Assembly (NCBI GenBank): GCA_025175895.1
Contig: CM045993.1
Location: forward strand, 46,628,621 to 46,692,620
Source: Wurfbainia villosa
Taxonomy: Eukaryota; Streptophyta; Magnoliopsida; Zingiberales; Zingiberaceae
Length of the DNA stretch: 64,000 nucleotides
Direction: 5' to 3'
The notes under the pieces were generated by a model. That model was not told where the DNA came from. It was given only the letters and a program-made list of their open reading frames with translations, and did no database searches. Shown here piece after piece: positions 1 to 10,308 of this stretch (position 1 is its first letter; each line of letters begins with the position of its first letter). Made by a program: the position numbers and the translations under genes.

Positions 1-1385
1 ATGTAACTCCAATGACCCTTGGTCTCCCTCATGATGTGGCACCAATTGATCAAGTCAATGATGATGTGGAGCACCATCATTGGCCGGCCATGCCATGTCA
101 TCATCATGACATGGCATTTGGTCAAGTCAAACTTGACCTTTCATCTTCCCTCTCAAGTCAAGTCAAACTTGACCTCTAATCTCCCATGGTTGATCAAATC
201 TAACCACTTGACTCAAGTCAATTTAATTTAATGAATCTCTATTCATTTAATTTAAATTGATTTGATGAATCAAATCTAAATTAGACTCATTCAACACTTG
301 AATCAACTTGAGTCTAACTCAATTAGTCTAATTTGGATTACTCTTAATCCAATTTGGTTCATCCCATGAACCTAATCCTCATGGTTCATCATATGAACCT
401 AATCTCCATCTAATTGTTCTTATGTGTGTGACCCTATAGGTTCTTGTAACGTTGGCAATGTCCCTAAACCGATTTAGGAACATAAGCAATGAGCGGTATC
501 TAGCAATACATCATTGCTACCCAAGTTACAAGAATGTTGAGCTCCAACATCACCTTTGTGACTACTAATTGTGACTCTCACAATATGTGACAATGTCACT
601 CTATCCTTGACATCTAGATTGACCAATCGAGGCATAGACCGTGTCATCCTCGGTACAATCTAAATCTTGAACTCCAAGTAGACTCACTCTAATCAAATGA
701 GCTCAATATCTCATATTGACACATTTGGGCATAGCCATGCACTTCGTGGTCTCACTCTATCAAGAATATCGATGTCACCCCCGTCATATAGGAGGGATAG
801 ATCCCATCTACATCACTCACATCCCTTCGCATAATTTGTTACATACCCAGTAATCGCCTTTATAGTCCACCCATTTACGAGTGACGTTTAACGAAGCCAA
901 AGTATGCAACTCCTTATGTAGGGAACCATGGTGACTTCAGGTCTATGGACTAATAGTCATACTAATAGCCACATGAGAAAGTATATGACACTCATATAAC
1001 GATCCAAGATACTTTCTCATGGCGGGTCATTCAGTATACATTCTCCAATGCATACCCATGTGTCAACTTGATATCTCATATCCATGACTTGTGAGATCAA
1101 GTCATCTTGTTGACCTACATGCTAGTCTCTACGCATTAACATTGTCCCTGAATGTTAATACTCGACTAGGAATGATTAAGAGTAGTGTTTTCTATATTAT
1201 CTCATTATCGATTCAACCAATCGATTGATATAGATAAGAACCTACTACTCAAGGACATTATTATATTTAGTTATTTGGCACCAATACAAGTAAATATAAT
1301 AACCATGCCTTTATAAATAGGAATATGATACAATAAAGTCCATACAACAATCATCACATGATTGACTCTAGGGCTTTCACTAACA
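1..1385 (-). repeat. E1 3' LTR (left end outside window)
   Basis: Near-identical to 7389-8106 joined to 22326-23004. Read on the minus strand it begins TGTTAG at 1385, directly after the polypurine tract. It lacks the first roughly 450 bp present at 6938-7388. Positions 421-1385 belong to a block shared with the LTRs of E3, E8 and S1 that carries five stem-loops (separate entry). The sequence TATCT at 707-711 is the undisturbed counterpart of the site where E2 inserted in the other LTR. Small ORFs here recur in the other LTR only because the DNA is duplicated; nothing suggests they are genes. Confidence 0.93.
458..1233 (-). other. E1 LTR stem-loop array (SL1-SL5)
   Basis: Five inverted repeats seen directly. 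SL1: arms 458-468 and 473-483, 11 bp with one + strand C.A pair (462/479) that is a U.G wobble in the sense strand. SL2: TAGCAAT 501-507 with ATTGCTA 513-519. SL3: CATGAGAAAGTAT 972-984 with ATACTTTCTCATG 1009-1021, 13 bp perfect. SL4: ATTAACATT 1135-1143 with AATGTTAAT 1151-1159. SL5: outer CTATAT 1192-1197 with ATATAG 1228-1233, inner ATCGATT 1207-1213 with AATCGAT 1219-1225. The same arms recur in E3, E8 and S1 with compensatory changes. A role is not known; an RNA structure in the U3/3' end of the transcript is my inference. Confidence 0.75.
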
Positions 1386-1395
1386 ATCTCCCACT
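1386..1395 (-). promoter_or_regulatory. E1 polypurine tract
   Basis: Minus strand AGTGGGAGAT lies directly before the TGTTAG start of the 3' LTR. In LTR retrotransposons this RNase H-resistant purine run primes plus-strand DNA synthesis. E3 has the same tract at 11227-11236. Confidence 0.85.
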
Positions 1396-1559
1396 AGCAC
1401 TAGTGTCAATCACCGTAGTATCTAATACCCAATGACCTAGTGTGACCATCATGCTTTTTCTATGCCAAAGCCTTGGTCAAGGGATCTGCGATGTTAGCCT
1501 CTGTGGGTACTCTGCAAATATTCACATCTCCTCTATCGATAATCTCTCGAATGAGATGG

Positions 1560-2175
1560 AAGCACTGATATATTCGGCCTCTGTTGTAGAATCAATAACT
1601 GTGTCCTGCTTGGAACTCTTCTAGTTCACAGCGCTACTATTCAAGCAAAACACGAACCCTGACTGCGATCTATAATCATCCTGGTCAGTTTGGAAGTTGG
1701 CATCGCTGTAACCCTTTACAGCTACCTCCTCATCGCCTCCAAATATCAAGGAATATTCTTTAGTTCTTCTCAAGTACTTAAGAATATTCTTGACTGCTAT
1801 CCAGTGACGTTCACCTGGATCTGACTGGTATCTACTCGTCATGCTCAAAGCGTACGAGACATCAGGACGAGTACATAGCATGGTGTACATGATAGATCCT
1901 ATAGCAGATGCGTAAGGGATCTTATCCATGTGGTCTCTCTCCTCTCTAGAAGAGGGACTTTAAGTCTTCGAAAGACTCACACCATGTGACATCGGTAGAA
2001 GTCCTTTCTTGGAATTCTGTATGGCAAACCGAAGTAATACCGTGTCAATGTATGTACTCTGACTTAGGCCAAGCAATCTCTTAGATATATCTCTATAGAT
2101 CTTGATGCCTAGAATACAGGATGCTTCACCTAAGTCTTTCATTGAGAAGCACGTCCCGAGCCAAGTCTTCACAGA
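1560..2175 (-). pseudogene. E1 RNase H domain (broken)
   Basis: C-terminal end of RT and RNase H, which degrades the RNA strand during reverse transcription. Seen: the frame of the upstream RT continues through stops at 2176-2178, 1960-1962 and 1621-1623, with the typical SIMYAMLCTRPDVSYAL-like stretch around 1860-1910 (here with T for A after Y) and SDANFQTDQDDYRSQSGFVF at about 1650-1710. After the EAEYISAS motif the sequence jumps to unrelated coding: compared with E3 (about 11406-11562) some 170 bp are missing at about position 1566, removing the region that would carry the CDN active-site motif. The domain cannot be functional. No frameshift is seen upstream of that deletion. Confidence 0.85.
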
Positions 2176-3924
2176 CTATAGCGAAGGGATGTCATTCCCA
2201 ATGAGCAGTATGTCATCCACATACAATACAAGGAAGACAACTGTGTTCCCATTAACCCTCTTGTAGACACAGGGTTCATCTTCATTCTTGATGAAACCAA
2301 ACTGTTTGATCGCATCATCGAATCGAAGATTCCATCTCCGAGAAGCTTGCTTTAGCCCATAAATGAACCTATGCAGCTTGCATACCTTCCCAGTATGTTG
2401 TGGATCTACAAAACCCTCAGGTTGTGTCATGTACACATCCTCGAGCAAGTTTCCATTCAGAAATGTGGTTTTGACATCCATCTGCCAGATCTCATAATCG
2501 TGGTATGCTGCAATAGCAAGCAAGATCCGAATGGATTTAAACATCGCCACTGGAGAAAAGGTTTCATCATAGTCAATACCATGAATTTGCTTGAAACCTT
2601 TAGCCACCAATCGGCCCTTATAGGTATGCGTAAGTCCATCCATGTCAGTCTTTCTCCTAAAGACCCACTTACACCCAATGGGTTTGACCCCTTCAGGTGG
2701 ATCAACCAAAGTCCATACTTGGTTGGTGTACATGGATTCCATCTCGGATCTCATGGCCTCTAGCCATTTCTCAGAATCTGGGCTCATCATAGCTTCCTGA
2801 TAATAGGTAGGCTCATTCTCAATGAGCATTACGTAATCATGGTCAGACAAAAGAAATGAATATCTCTCAGGCTGACGACGTACCCTATCAGATCTGCGAA
2901 GAGGTAGGTCTACATGAACAGGTGGTTGTTCCACAACTCTTTGTGCAATAACCTCATCACCCACAACACTTTGTGGTTCCTGTTCAACCTCCATCAAGGC
3001 CTCAGTGCTATGGTCCTTATCTTGAATTTCTTCAAGATCGAAGGTACTCCCACTAGTTTTTCTAGAAACAAAATCCCTTTCTAGAAAAACTCCAGTCTTT
3101 GCCACAAACACTTTGTGCTGACTGGGAATGTAGAAGTAATATCCCTTTGTATCCTTGGGATATCCAACAAAATAGCACATATCGGATTTGGGTCCCAGTT
3201 TGTTTGAGACTTGACGTCGAACGTAAGCCTCACAACCCCAAATCCTCATGAAAGACATCATGGGATTTTTCCCTGTCCATATCGTATATGATGCCTTTAT
3301 CACAGCCTTGGATGGTACACGGTTAAGGGTAAAGGCTGCTGTGTCTTGAGCATATCCCCAAAAGGATATAGGAAGATCTGTGTGACTCATCATAGATCGT
3401 ACCATATCTAATAGGGTACGATTCCTCCTTTCGGATACACCATTCCACTGTGGTGTTCCAGGAGGAGTGAGTTGGGATAGAATCCCACACTCAGCTAGAT
3501 AGTCACGAAACTCATGGCTAAGGTATTCTCCTCCTCGATCTGATCGAAGTATCTTAATACTCTTGCCAAGCTGGTTTTGTACTTCATTCTTTAATTCTTT
3601 GAACTTTTCAAAGGATTCTGATTTGTGTGTCATGAGATACACATAACCATATCTACTGAAGTCATCAGTAAATGTAATGAATTACTTATAACCACCTCTA
3701 GCAGCAACATTGAAAGGACCACATACATCACTATGTATAAGTCCTAACAAATCTGTTGCTCTTTCGCTGTGTCCACTAAAGGGAGTCTTGGTCATCTTGC
3801 CTAAAAGGCAAGACTCGCATGTCTCATATGATTCAAAATCAAATGAGTCTAGCAGCCCATCCTTATGGAGTTGAGATAAGTGACTCTCATTTATGTGACC
3901 TAAGCGACAGTGCCAGAGATAAGT
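2176..3924 (-). pseudogene. E1 integrase and reverse transcriptase
   Basis: Integrase followed by RT, the copia order. Seen: zinc-binding H/C motif (WHCRLGH near 3905, CESC near 3815), integrase catalytic core with SDRGGEY (about 3525-3545) and the NGVSERRNRT region containing the catalytic Glu (about 3415-3445), the GKNPMMSFMRIWGCEAYVRR region, then RT with WVFRRKTDMDG, QMDVKTTFLNG and the polymerase motif YVDD at 2212-2223. The uninterrupted stretch runs 3642 to 2179. An in-frame stop at 3682-3684 cuts the integrase, and TAG at 2176-2178 ends RT early. The frame is otherwise unbroken, unlike E3. Products of this family act in cytoplasmic particles (RT) and in the nucleus (integrase). Confidence 0.9.
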
Positions 3925-5199
3925 TTAGTTCAACTCATTTACCTTGAACCTCTTGGTACTTATGTTATAGATAGGGCTCTCTAAGTCTAGAAAGTAGAGT
4001 CCGTTCATTAGAGGTGCACTACAATAGAACATATCATTTAAATAAATTGAACAACATTTGTTCTTTATTATAAATGAAAATCCTTTCTTGTCCAAACAAG
4101 AAACTGAAATGATGTTCTTGGTTAAGGCAGGCACATAACAACATTCATCTAATTCTAATACCAGCCCAGAGGGCAAAGATAGATCATAAGTTCCTACAAC
4201 AACAACAGCAACTGTTGCTCCATTGCCTACTCGTAGGTCCACCTCGCCCTTTGTCAATGCCCTGCTATTTCTCAGCACCTGCACATTGGTACAAATGTGA
4301 GATGCACATCCGGTATCTAATACCCATGATGAAGAAATAGATAGATTGACTTCTATAACATTTATACCCGAAGTAGAAGTCTCACTTCTTTTCTTCTTAA
4401 GATCTTCCAGGTAAGCTTTGCAGTTACGCTTCCAGTGTCCAGTTTCCTTGCAGTGGAAGCACGCCCCTTCCTTGGCTACCCCTCCTTTGGGTTTAAGTTC
4501 TTTGCCTTTTCCCTTGGCTTGGGACTTTCCCTTACCTTTAGGCTTGCCCTTGCCTTTCTTCTTTTGTACCATCAAAATGGTTTCAGATTTTCCCTTCTTA
4601 AGGTTAAGCTCAGCAGTTCTCAACATGCTGAGCATTTCAGGCAGTGGCTTATCAATTTCATTCATGTTTTAATTCATGACAAATTTATTGAAGGCTTGTG
4701 GCAAAGATTGCAAGATCATGTCAGTGGCCAGCTCTTGGCCAAGTGGGAATCCCAGCCTTTGTAGGTTTTCTACGTACCCAATCATCTTGAGTACATATGT
4801 ACCTACGGGAGTCCCTTCTTGCATTTTGGACCCAAATAATGCCTTAGAGACTTCATATCTCTCATGCCTAGCTTGTCCTTGATATAGTTGACGAAGATGT
4901 CCAACCATATCATAAGCATTCATGAACTCATGTTGCTTCTGAAGCTCAGAGTTCATGGTCGCGAGCATTAGACATGACACATCTAATGCATCATCTTGAT
5001 GCTTCTTGTAAGCATCTCTGTCAGCTCGCGAGGCACTGGCAGGAGGTGCCTCCGGAATGGGCTGCTCCAGGACATACAGCTTCCTTTCTTGGGTGAGAAC
5101 AATTCTCAGGTTCCTGTACCAGTCCAGGAAATTCGCTCCATTGAGCTTGTCCTTCTCAAGGACAGAACGCAGAGAGAGAGTGTTCGTATTTGTCGACAT
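3925..5199 (-). pseudogene. E1 gag and protease
   Basis: Structural Gag and aspartic protease. The ATG at 5199 opens MSTNTNTLSLRSVLEKDKLN, a common copia Gag start; this is the first Met in the frame after the leader. Gag runs to a stop at 4669-4671 and the same frame resumes at once. A Lys/Gly-rich basic stretch (about 4480-4580) precedes a CCHC zinc knuckle, CFHCKETGHWKRNC, at about 4420-4461, for RNA binding. The protease active site WVLDTGCASHIC lies near 4290-4325. The region ends with TAA at 3925-3927, at the protease/integrase boundary; E3 has a stop at the same codon. Only nonsense codons break the frame. Confidence 0.9.
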
Positions 5200-5384
5200 A
5201 GTTATCTACAACATACAATGCAGAGAATTAATATCATATTCATTTTATCATTTAATTAGGCCTTTAATCAAATGATGCTCCCACTGAATTATAGGAATTT
5301 TTGTAGAATCGAGTTATGGATGTGGTCAAACCACATTACTAGATTCATACAAACTAGCTATAATTCTTGCGGGACAAGATCCAC

Positions 5385-5438
5385 ATCATACTAAGCCTTG
5401 AGTTAGCTTTGGCTAAATCGCCCAAGACTTAGTATGAT
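5385..5438 (-). other. E1 leader hairpin, candidate packaging signal
   Basis: Arms 5385-5400 and 5423-5438 pair over 16 positions (ATCATACTAAG with CTTAGTATGAT outside, CTTG with CAAG inside), the only imperfect pair being + C5396 with A5427, a U.G wobble in the sense strand. An inner stem TTAGC 5403-5407 with GCTAA 5412-5416 caps it. A second related hairpin follows at about 5513-5550. E3 has CGTCTTG 15302-15308 with CAAGACG 15330-15336 around the same cap. Position between primer site and gag fits a packaging element; not proven. Confidence 0.55.
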
Positions 5439-5969
5439 CGGTGGGTAACACATTACCGATTACATCTCTATGCAACTCTGTTTATAGGATCAAGACCCAC
5501 ATTTACAAAAGACCTTGAGTTAGCTTTGGCTAAATCGCCCAAGATTTAGTGTAAATGCGATCTTGACCTATCGTTCCAATGATTGGAATATGCCTATAGT
5601 TCTACTCGATCCAATTGAGTTTAACTAGTTTTGCTCAATCTAATTGAGCTTACTCTAACCCAAGCGTGATAGGCGGGACCAAGATTGTCCCTCCGCACCC
5701 TACCATGATAATATGCGTTGCTCTGCTTTGGCAGATTCAACAACAACAAATGATCGAGGTAGTGATGGGTATCAAGGCTCGGTAGGCATTTTCGAGTTGA
5801 TTTGATTATGATCTAATCTAATCGTAATGTGTATCTTATACGCATTTAGGCCTTTATTATCCTATATTAGCATGCATCATATACATACATTCATTATTCT
5901 AGCATGCATCATATACATACATGCATTATTCTACTAGCATGCATCACATACATACAAGCAAAATCAATT

Positions 5970-6121
<152 letters not shown>

Positions 6122-6922
6122 TTAAATGTGATATAGTCATGGCCCTACTACGATCTTCTCAAGCCAATGAGAAGATCGGACGGTCAACCTAAGGCTAGCG
6201 GCTTCTCCAAGCGCTTCCTTTGACCGCCATGTGTCGTCGTCACCCTTCTTGTAATCTCGTCTTCGAGTGGACTTTCGACCGCTCCATTTTGTACATTACA
6301 AATATGAAACTCGAGTTACATTCGAGTCTAAAAACTAATTACAACTAGAATATCAAAAGAAGAGGTACGACGCGCTGGTCGCATACACTATACAACACGC
6401 ACAACCACAAAACGGCACGCAGGCCGTATTATGAATTACAACACACATAATCCAATCAAATTGGGGTCATTGGGCCATGACAATCACAGAATTATACATA
6501 ATTCTAAATTATGTATTTTTACAGAAATTTCTATAATTTTTCCTAATTTATTTTTTCAAATTAATGAGTCACCTCTCTGTAACGGTCCCGCTAAGCGGTT
6601 TCCGGGCGCGATCGCAGGACAAAGCCCCTTTCGGGGATAGGGCAGCGCCCATACTCACAAAATTAACTTTGCGAGTGTCCCTACTACGATCCTACAGCGA
6701 CTTAAGTCGCTGTTCAAAAAACCTAAAGCGAGAACTCGCCGTTTCGGAGAGTTTTTCTCGACGGTTGAAGCCTACAAGTGTCCCAACACTTGTTGCTTCG
6801 ACTCTTTGAGAAAAATACCCAAAAATTCTATAAAATTAGGAAATTTACATAAACATATAAATCTGTAATTTTTATATCTAATACAAAAATTACAAAGACG
6901 AAACACATACATACTTCGCACG

Positions 6923-6936
6923 TGGCTCTGATACCA
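6923..6936 (-). promoter_or_regulatory. E1 primer-binding site (tRNA-iMet)
   Basis: Minus strand TGGTATCAGAGCCA, complementary to the 3' end of plant initiator-Met tRNA, one base from the 5' LTR, which ends at 6938. It primes minus-strand cDNA. Confidence 0.92.
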
Positions 6937-6937
6937 C

Positions 6938-8106
6938 TGTTGGGTTTTTTCGAGCCGCAAAAACCGCTTTTTGCGTTGCGGAAACCTCGGAAGCCCCGGC
7001 CACGGATCCGTGCGAAGTATAAAAATTATAAAACATGTATGTGCTTACTAAAAACCCTAGATCTACCTTAGATCTAAGAGATGAGATCATTACCCTCGAT
7101 GCGATGCCCTTCGCTTATCCCGCTCGTCCAAAAGTTCGCCGGAACTCGAGAGTGTCAAGTGCACACTCCTCTACTGGTATCCACACAAGCAATAGGTGGA
7201 GAAAGAGACAAGCTTGAGTGTGCTAGCACTCCTAGTAGATCTTGGCAAGATGAGGAAGGAGAGGGAGAGCTTGAGAGGAAAAACACCAAGGAAGAAGATG
7301 ATCCAAGAGTGTAACTCACCAAATGAATTCACCACCCATAACCCCTAAAGTGGCCGGCCACTTCATGGAAGGGGGGTTACATGCATGCATGTAACTCCCA
7401 TGACCCTTGGTCTCCCTCATGATGTGGCACCAATTGATCAAGTCAATGATGATGTGGAGCACCATCATTGGCCGGCCATGCCATGTCATCATCATGACAT
7501 GGCATTTGGTCAAGTCAAACTTGACCTTTCATCTTCCCTCTCAAGTCAAGTCAAACTTGACCTCTAATCTCCCATGGTTGATCAAATCTAACCACTTGAC
7601 TCAAGTCAATTTAATTTAATGAATCTCTATTCATTTAATTTAAATTGATTTGATGAATCAAATCTAAATTAGACTCATTCAACACTTGAATCAACTTGAG
7701 TCTAACTCAATTAGTCTAATTTGGATTACTCTTAATCCAATTTGGTTCATCCCATGAACCTAATCCTCATGGTTCATCATATGAACCTAATCTCCATCTA
7801 ATTGCTCTTATGTGTGTGACCCTATAGGTTCTTGTAACATTGGCAATGTCCCTAAACCGATTTAGGAACATAAGCAATGAGCGGTATCTAGCAATACATC
7901 ATTGCTACCCAAGTTACAAGAATGTTGAGCTCCAACATCACCTTTGTGACTACTAATTGTGACTCTCACAATATGTGACAATGTCCCTCTATCCTTGACA
8001 TCTAGATTGACCAATCGAGGCATAGACCGTGTCATCCTCGGTACAAACTAAATCTTGAACTCCAAGTAGACTCACTCTAATCAAATGAGCTCAATATCTC
8101 ATATTG
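6938..8106 (-). repeat. E1 5' LTR, part 1 (U5-proximal)
   Basis: Runs from the TG at 6938 to the junction with E2 at 8106. From 7389 on it matches 1-718. The first 450 bp (6938-7388) are seen only in this copy. At the junction the host sequence continues to CATATTG before E2 starts at GCCGGCTAG. The rest of this LTR resumes at 22326. Confidence 0.92.
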
Positions 8107-8483
8107 GCCGGCTAGAGGGGGGGGTGAATAGCCCTCGTTCGTTGGATGCCGTATTTTGCTCGTCTATGAAAATGTTAGCGCAATCGGAAGCAATAAACTA
8201 AGACAAGCAAGTAGAAATAAAACAAAGACAATACAAACACGGAGATGTAACGTCGGCCACGCCGCTTAATCCACGGTCCCAATCTGGCCCACTTGAATCA
8301 CTCCGCAATCTATCCACTAGATCTCTCCTTTGCACAAAGCTAGGTGGAGGTAACCTCTTTACAACAACACTCCTCTTACAAATATAATGAAAATAAGCTT
8401 GGGTAAGAGGGTGGAAAGCTTTAGGGAACTTTGGGAGAGTGTTAGAGTATAAGCATTAGCCTCCCAAAGCCTTACCCCCTTCC

Positions 8484-8492
8484 TTTTTATAG
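8484..8492 (-). promoter_or_regulatory. E2 3' LTR TATA box
   Basis: Minus strand CTATAAAAA in an AT-poor setting; the same box is at 21529-21537 in the 5' LTR, which is the copy that would drive transcription. Confidence 0.6.
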
Positions 8493-8524
8493 AGGAAGAG
8501 AGTTTCTTCCCGTTGACACAGGAT

Positions 8525-8555
8525 CAGTCGACTGATGGCACCCATCAGTCGACTG
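8525..8555. repeat. E2 LTR palindrome cluster
   Basis: CAGTCGACTGATGG (8525-8538), CAC, then the exact inverted copy (8542-8555). Each arm itself contains the palindrome CAGTCGACTG. The 5' LTR has the same hairpin at 21570-21600 and a second at 21666-21695. Further CAGTCGACTG-like words lie at 8620-8810. Known Sirevirus LTRs carry palindrome clusters near the promoter; the match to those is inferred. Confidence 0.8.
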
Positions 8556-9251
8556 GTCCCGTAGCCGTTGCCCAATAACGGCCACTTTCCACGTTGGATA
8601 CTATCCAACGATACTGGCATCAATCGACTGATGGTCGACTCCATCGCAGCCATCGACCGATCGCCATTCATCGGAAGTCAACCGCCGCCGACATCGATCA
8701 CGCCGATCACACCCATGGCAAATCGCCAAGCACTTGATCGGTCTTATACCAGTCGATCGAACCATCGACTTAGAGCAGTCGACTGTCATGACATGGCAGT
8801 CGACTGGTGTCGGGAAAACTCATCCGACACTTGGCCAAATGGCCAAGTTTCACCTAAGAGCTACCCTTCCTGGGTTACAATCGCTCACTCTCATCCCTCG
8901 GAGTCCCTCACCTTCGAAGTTTTCTTCGTTCGCGGCCACATCCCTCGGCAGCATCAGGCGCACGGCTCTGCAATGCTCCTTTGCGTCTCTTGCCTCGAAG
9001 TCTACTTCCTCCAGCTTCACACCAAGCTCCTCGTCCGGCGGTCCTTCGGATGCTCCAAGCGTACGGCTTTCGCAAAGCTATCCTTCACCGACTCAAGGCA
9101 CGAGTCATGAGATGTAAAACTCGCCATGGCTCCATGTGCGAATTACTAAGTCCTGCACGACTTCAACGCACATATCAAATCAACATATCAAACTAACTTA
9201 ACCCTTTGCCACACCATCAAAACCATATCACGGCAAGAGATTGCCCTAACA

Positions 9252-9266
9252 ATCTCCCCCTTTTTG
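9252..9266 (-). promoter_or_regulatory. E2 polypurine tract adjacent to 3' LTR
   Basis: Minus strand AAAAAGGGGGAGAT abuts the LTR start. Related tracts lie farther upstream in E2 at 18283-18293, 18247-18258 and 18212-18220, now separated from it by E3. Confidence 0.8.
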
Positions 9267-9812
9267 ATGTGTGGCAATCCGTTTAAGTTAGGTAAAAACA
9301 TTTGATATAAATTTTAAAGGAAAGAAAGCATGTAAACATAATCATGATATAGCAACATGCAACTGTAGGGAAATCTCGTATGCCAAATGGCATATGCGCA
9401 ACGGAAAATAGGATCCCTTCCAAGTGATCCATGCGAAAGCAAACTCGTATAAAATAAATTTCTCTAAACCAAACCTATCTTATAGGAGAGGATTACCTTT
9501 GTTGCGTGCCCTCGTTAATCCCGCTTTTCCTTTCGGTTTGTTGGATCTTTAGCACGTTCAAGTGTCCGTGCCTCTATACGTATCCACACGAGCATGCTCT
9601 TGTCTCACAAAAGGAAAACTAGAAGAGCTCTCCTTTACTTCTTGCTAGAGAAGTCCCTAAAGGAGAGGAAGAGAGGGAAAAGGAGAAAGGAAGAAGAAGA
9701 CTCCTCTTCTTGCTAGCCTACACTCACAAACCCACACAACCAAAGCTTCCACCAAGCTTTCTCACCACTAACACAACCAAAGACTCACTATGGCCGGCCA
9801 CTCCATGGAGCC

Positions 9813-9823
9813 TTTTATAGGGT
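9813..9823 (-). promoter_or_regulatory. E3 3' LTR TATA box
   Basis: Minus strand CCTATAAAAGG. The duplicate at about 16793-16803 in the 5' LTR would promote genomic RNA; transcription would start some 30 bp to the left of each. Confidence 0.65.
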
Positions 9824-10016
9824 TGGAAAAACCCTTCCACCTCCTTCACATTCAATGCAATCCATTGCATTGAGACACACTCAAAAAGGATTTGGCTTCC
9901 TTGTTTGGCCGGCCACTTAAGGAGACAAAACCATTTTGTTTCCTTCCACCTTAACTAGCTTAGGTGGATGCTTAGGTGGCATGCTTATGTGGCATTCTTA
10001 TGTGGCATTCATGCAT

Positions 10017-10145
10017 GTTGAATTAATCTTATTAATTCAATTAAGCTTATGTTATCATATTGAATTAATCTTATTAATTCAATTAAGCTTATGTTATCAT
10101 ATTGAATTAATCTTATTAAATCAATAAGGTAACATATTGAATTAA
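10017..10145. repeat. Tandem repeat in E3 LTR
   Basis: About 2.5 copies of a unit of about 52 bp containing TTGAATTAATCTTATTAA and AAGCTTATGTTATCATA. The same array is in the 5' LTR at about 16997-17125, and it was therefore present before insertion. Confidence 0.85.
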
Positions 10146-10308
10146 TCTCATTAAATCAATTAGCTAAAATTCTCATTAAGCTTAAAGTCCAAAAACCATT
10201 TTTTACTTAAGCTTATTCCCATATTATTCTAGTCAAACTAGAATACTCTAATTCCTCTAATTATCATGCTCTTTGTGTGTGACCTTATAGGCTCTCATAA
10301 AGTTGGCA

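Larger units (their letters stand above)
8107..9251 (-). repeat. E2 3' LTR (outer end truncated)
   Basis: Matches 21143-22325. It ends CTAACA at 9251, next to the purine tract. The outer end starts at GCCGGCTAG and lacks the TGTTGAGGATCGATTG seen at 21126. The central part (about 8630-8990) is much more different from the other LTR than the flanks, mostly by 1-3 bp indels around CAG/CTG. A reverse TATA box (CTATAAAAAGG) is at 8482-8492. Confidence 0.9.

Noticed and set aside
19..231. 70-codon ORF, repeated exactly at 7407-7619
   Set aside because: Both lie in the two LTRs of E1; the repetition comes from LTR duplication. No protein family, no codon conservation signal to test.
8568..9110. 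180-codon + strand ORF and its counterpart at 21613-22191
   Set aside because: Inside the E2 LTRs, opposite to element sense. The two copies differ by frame-changing indels and share little protein sequence.
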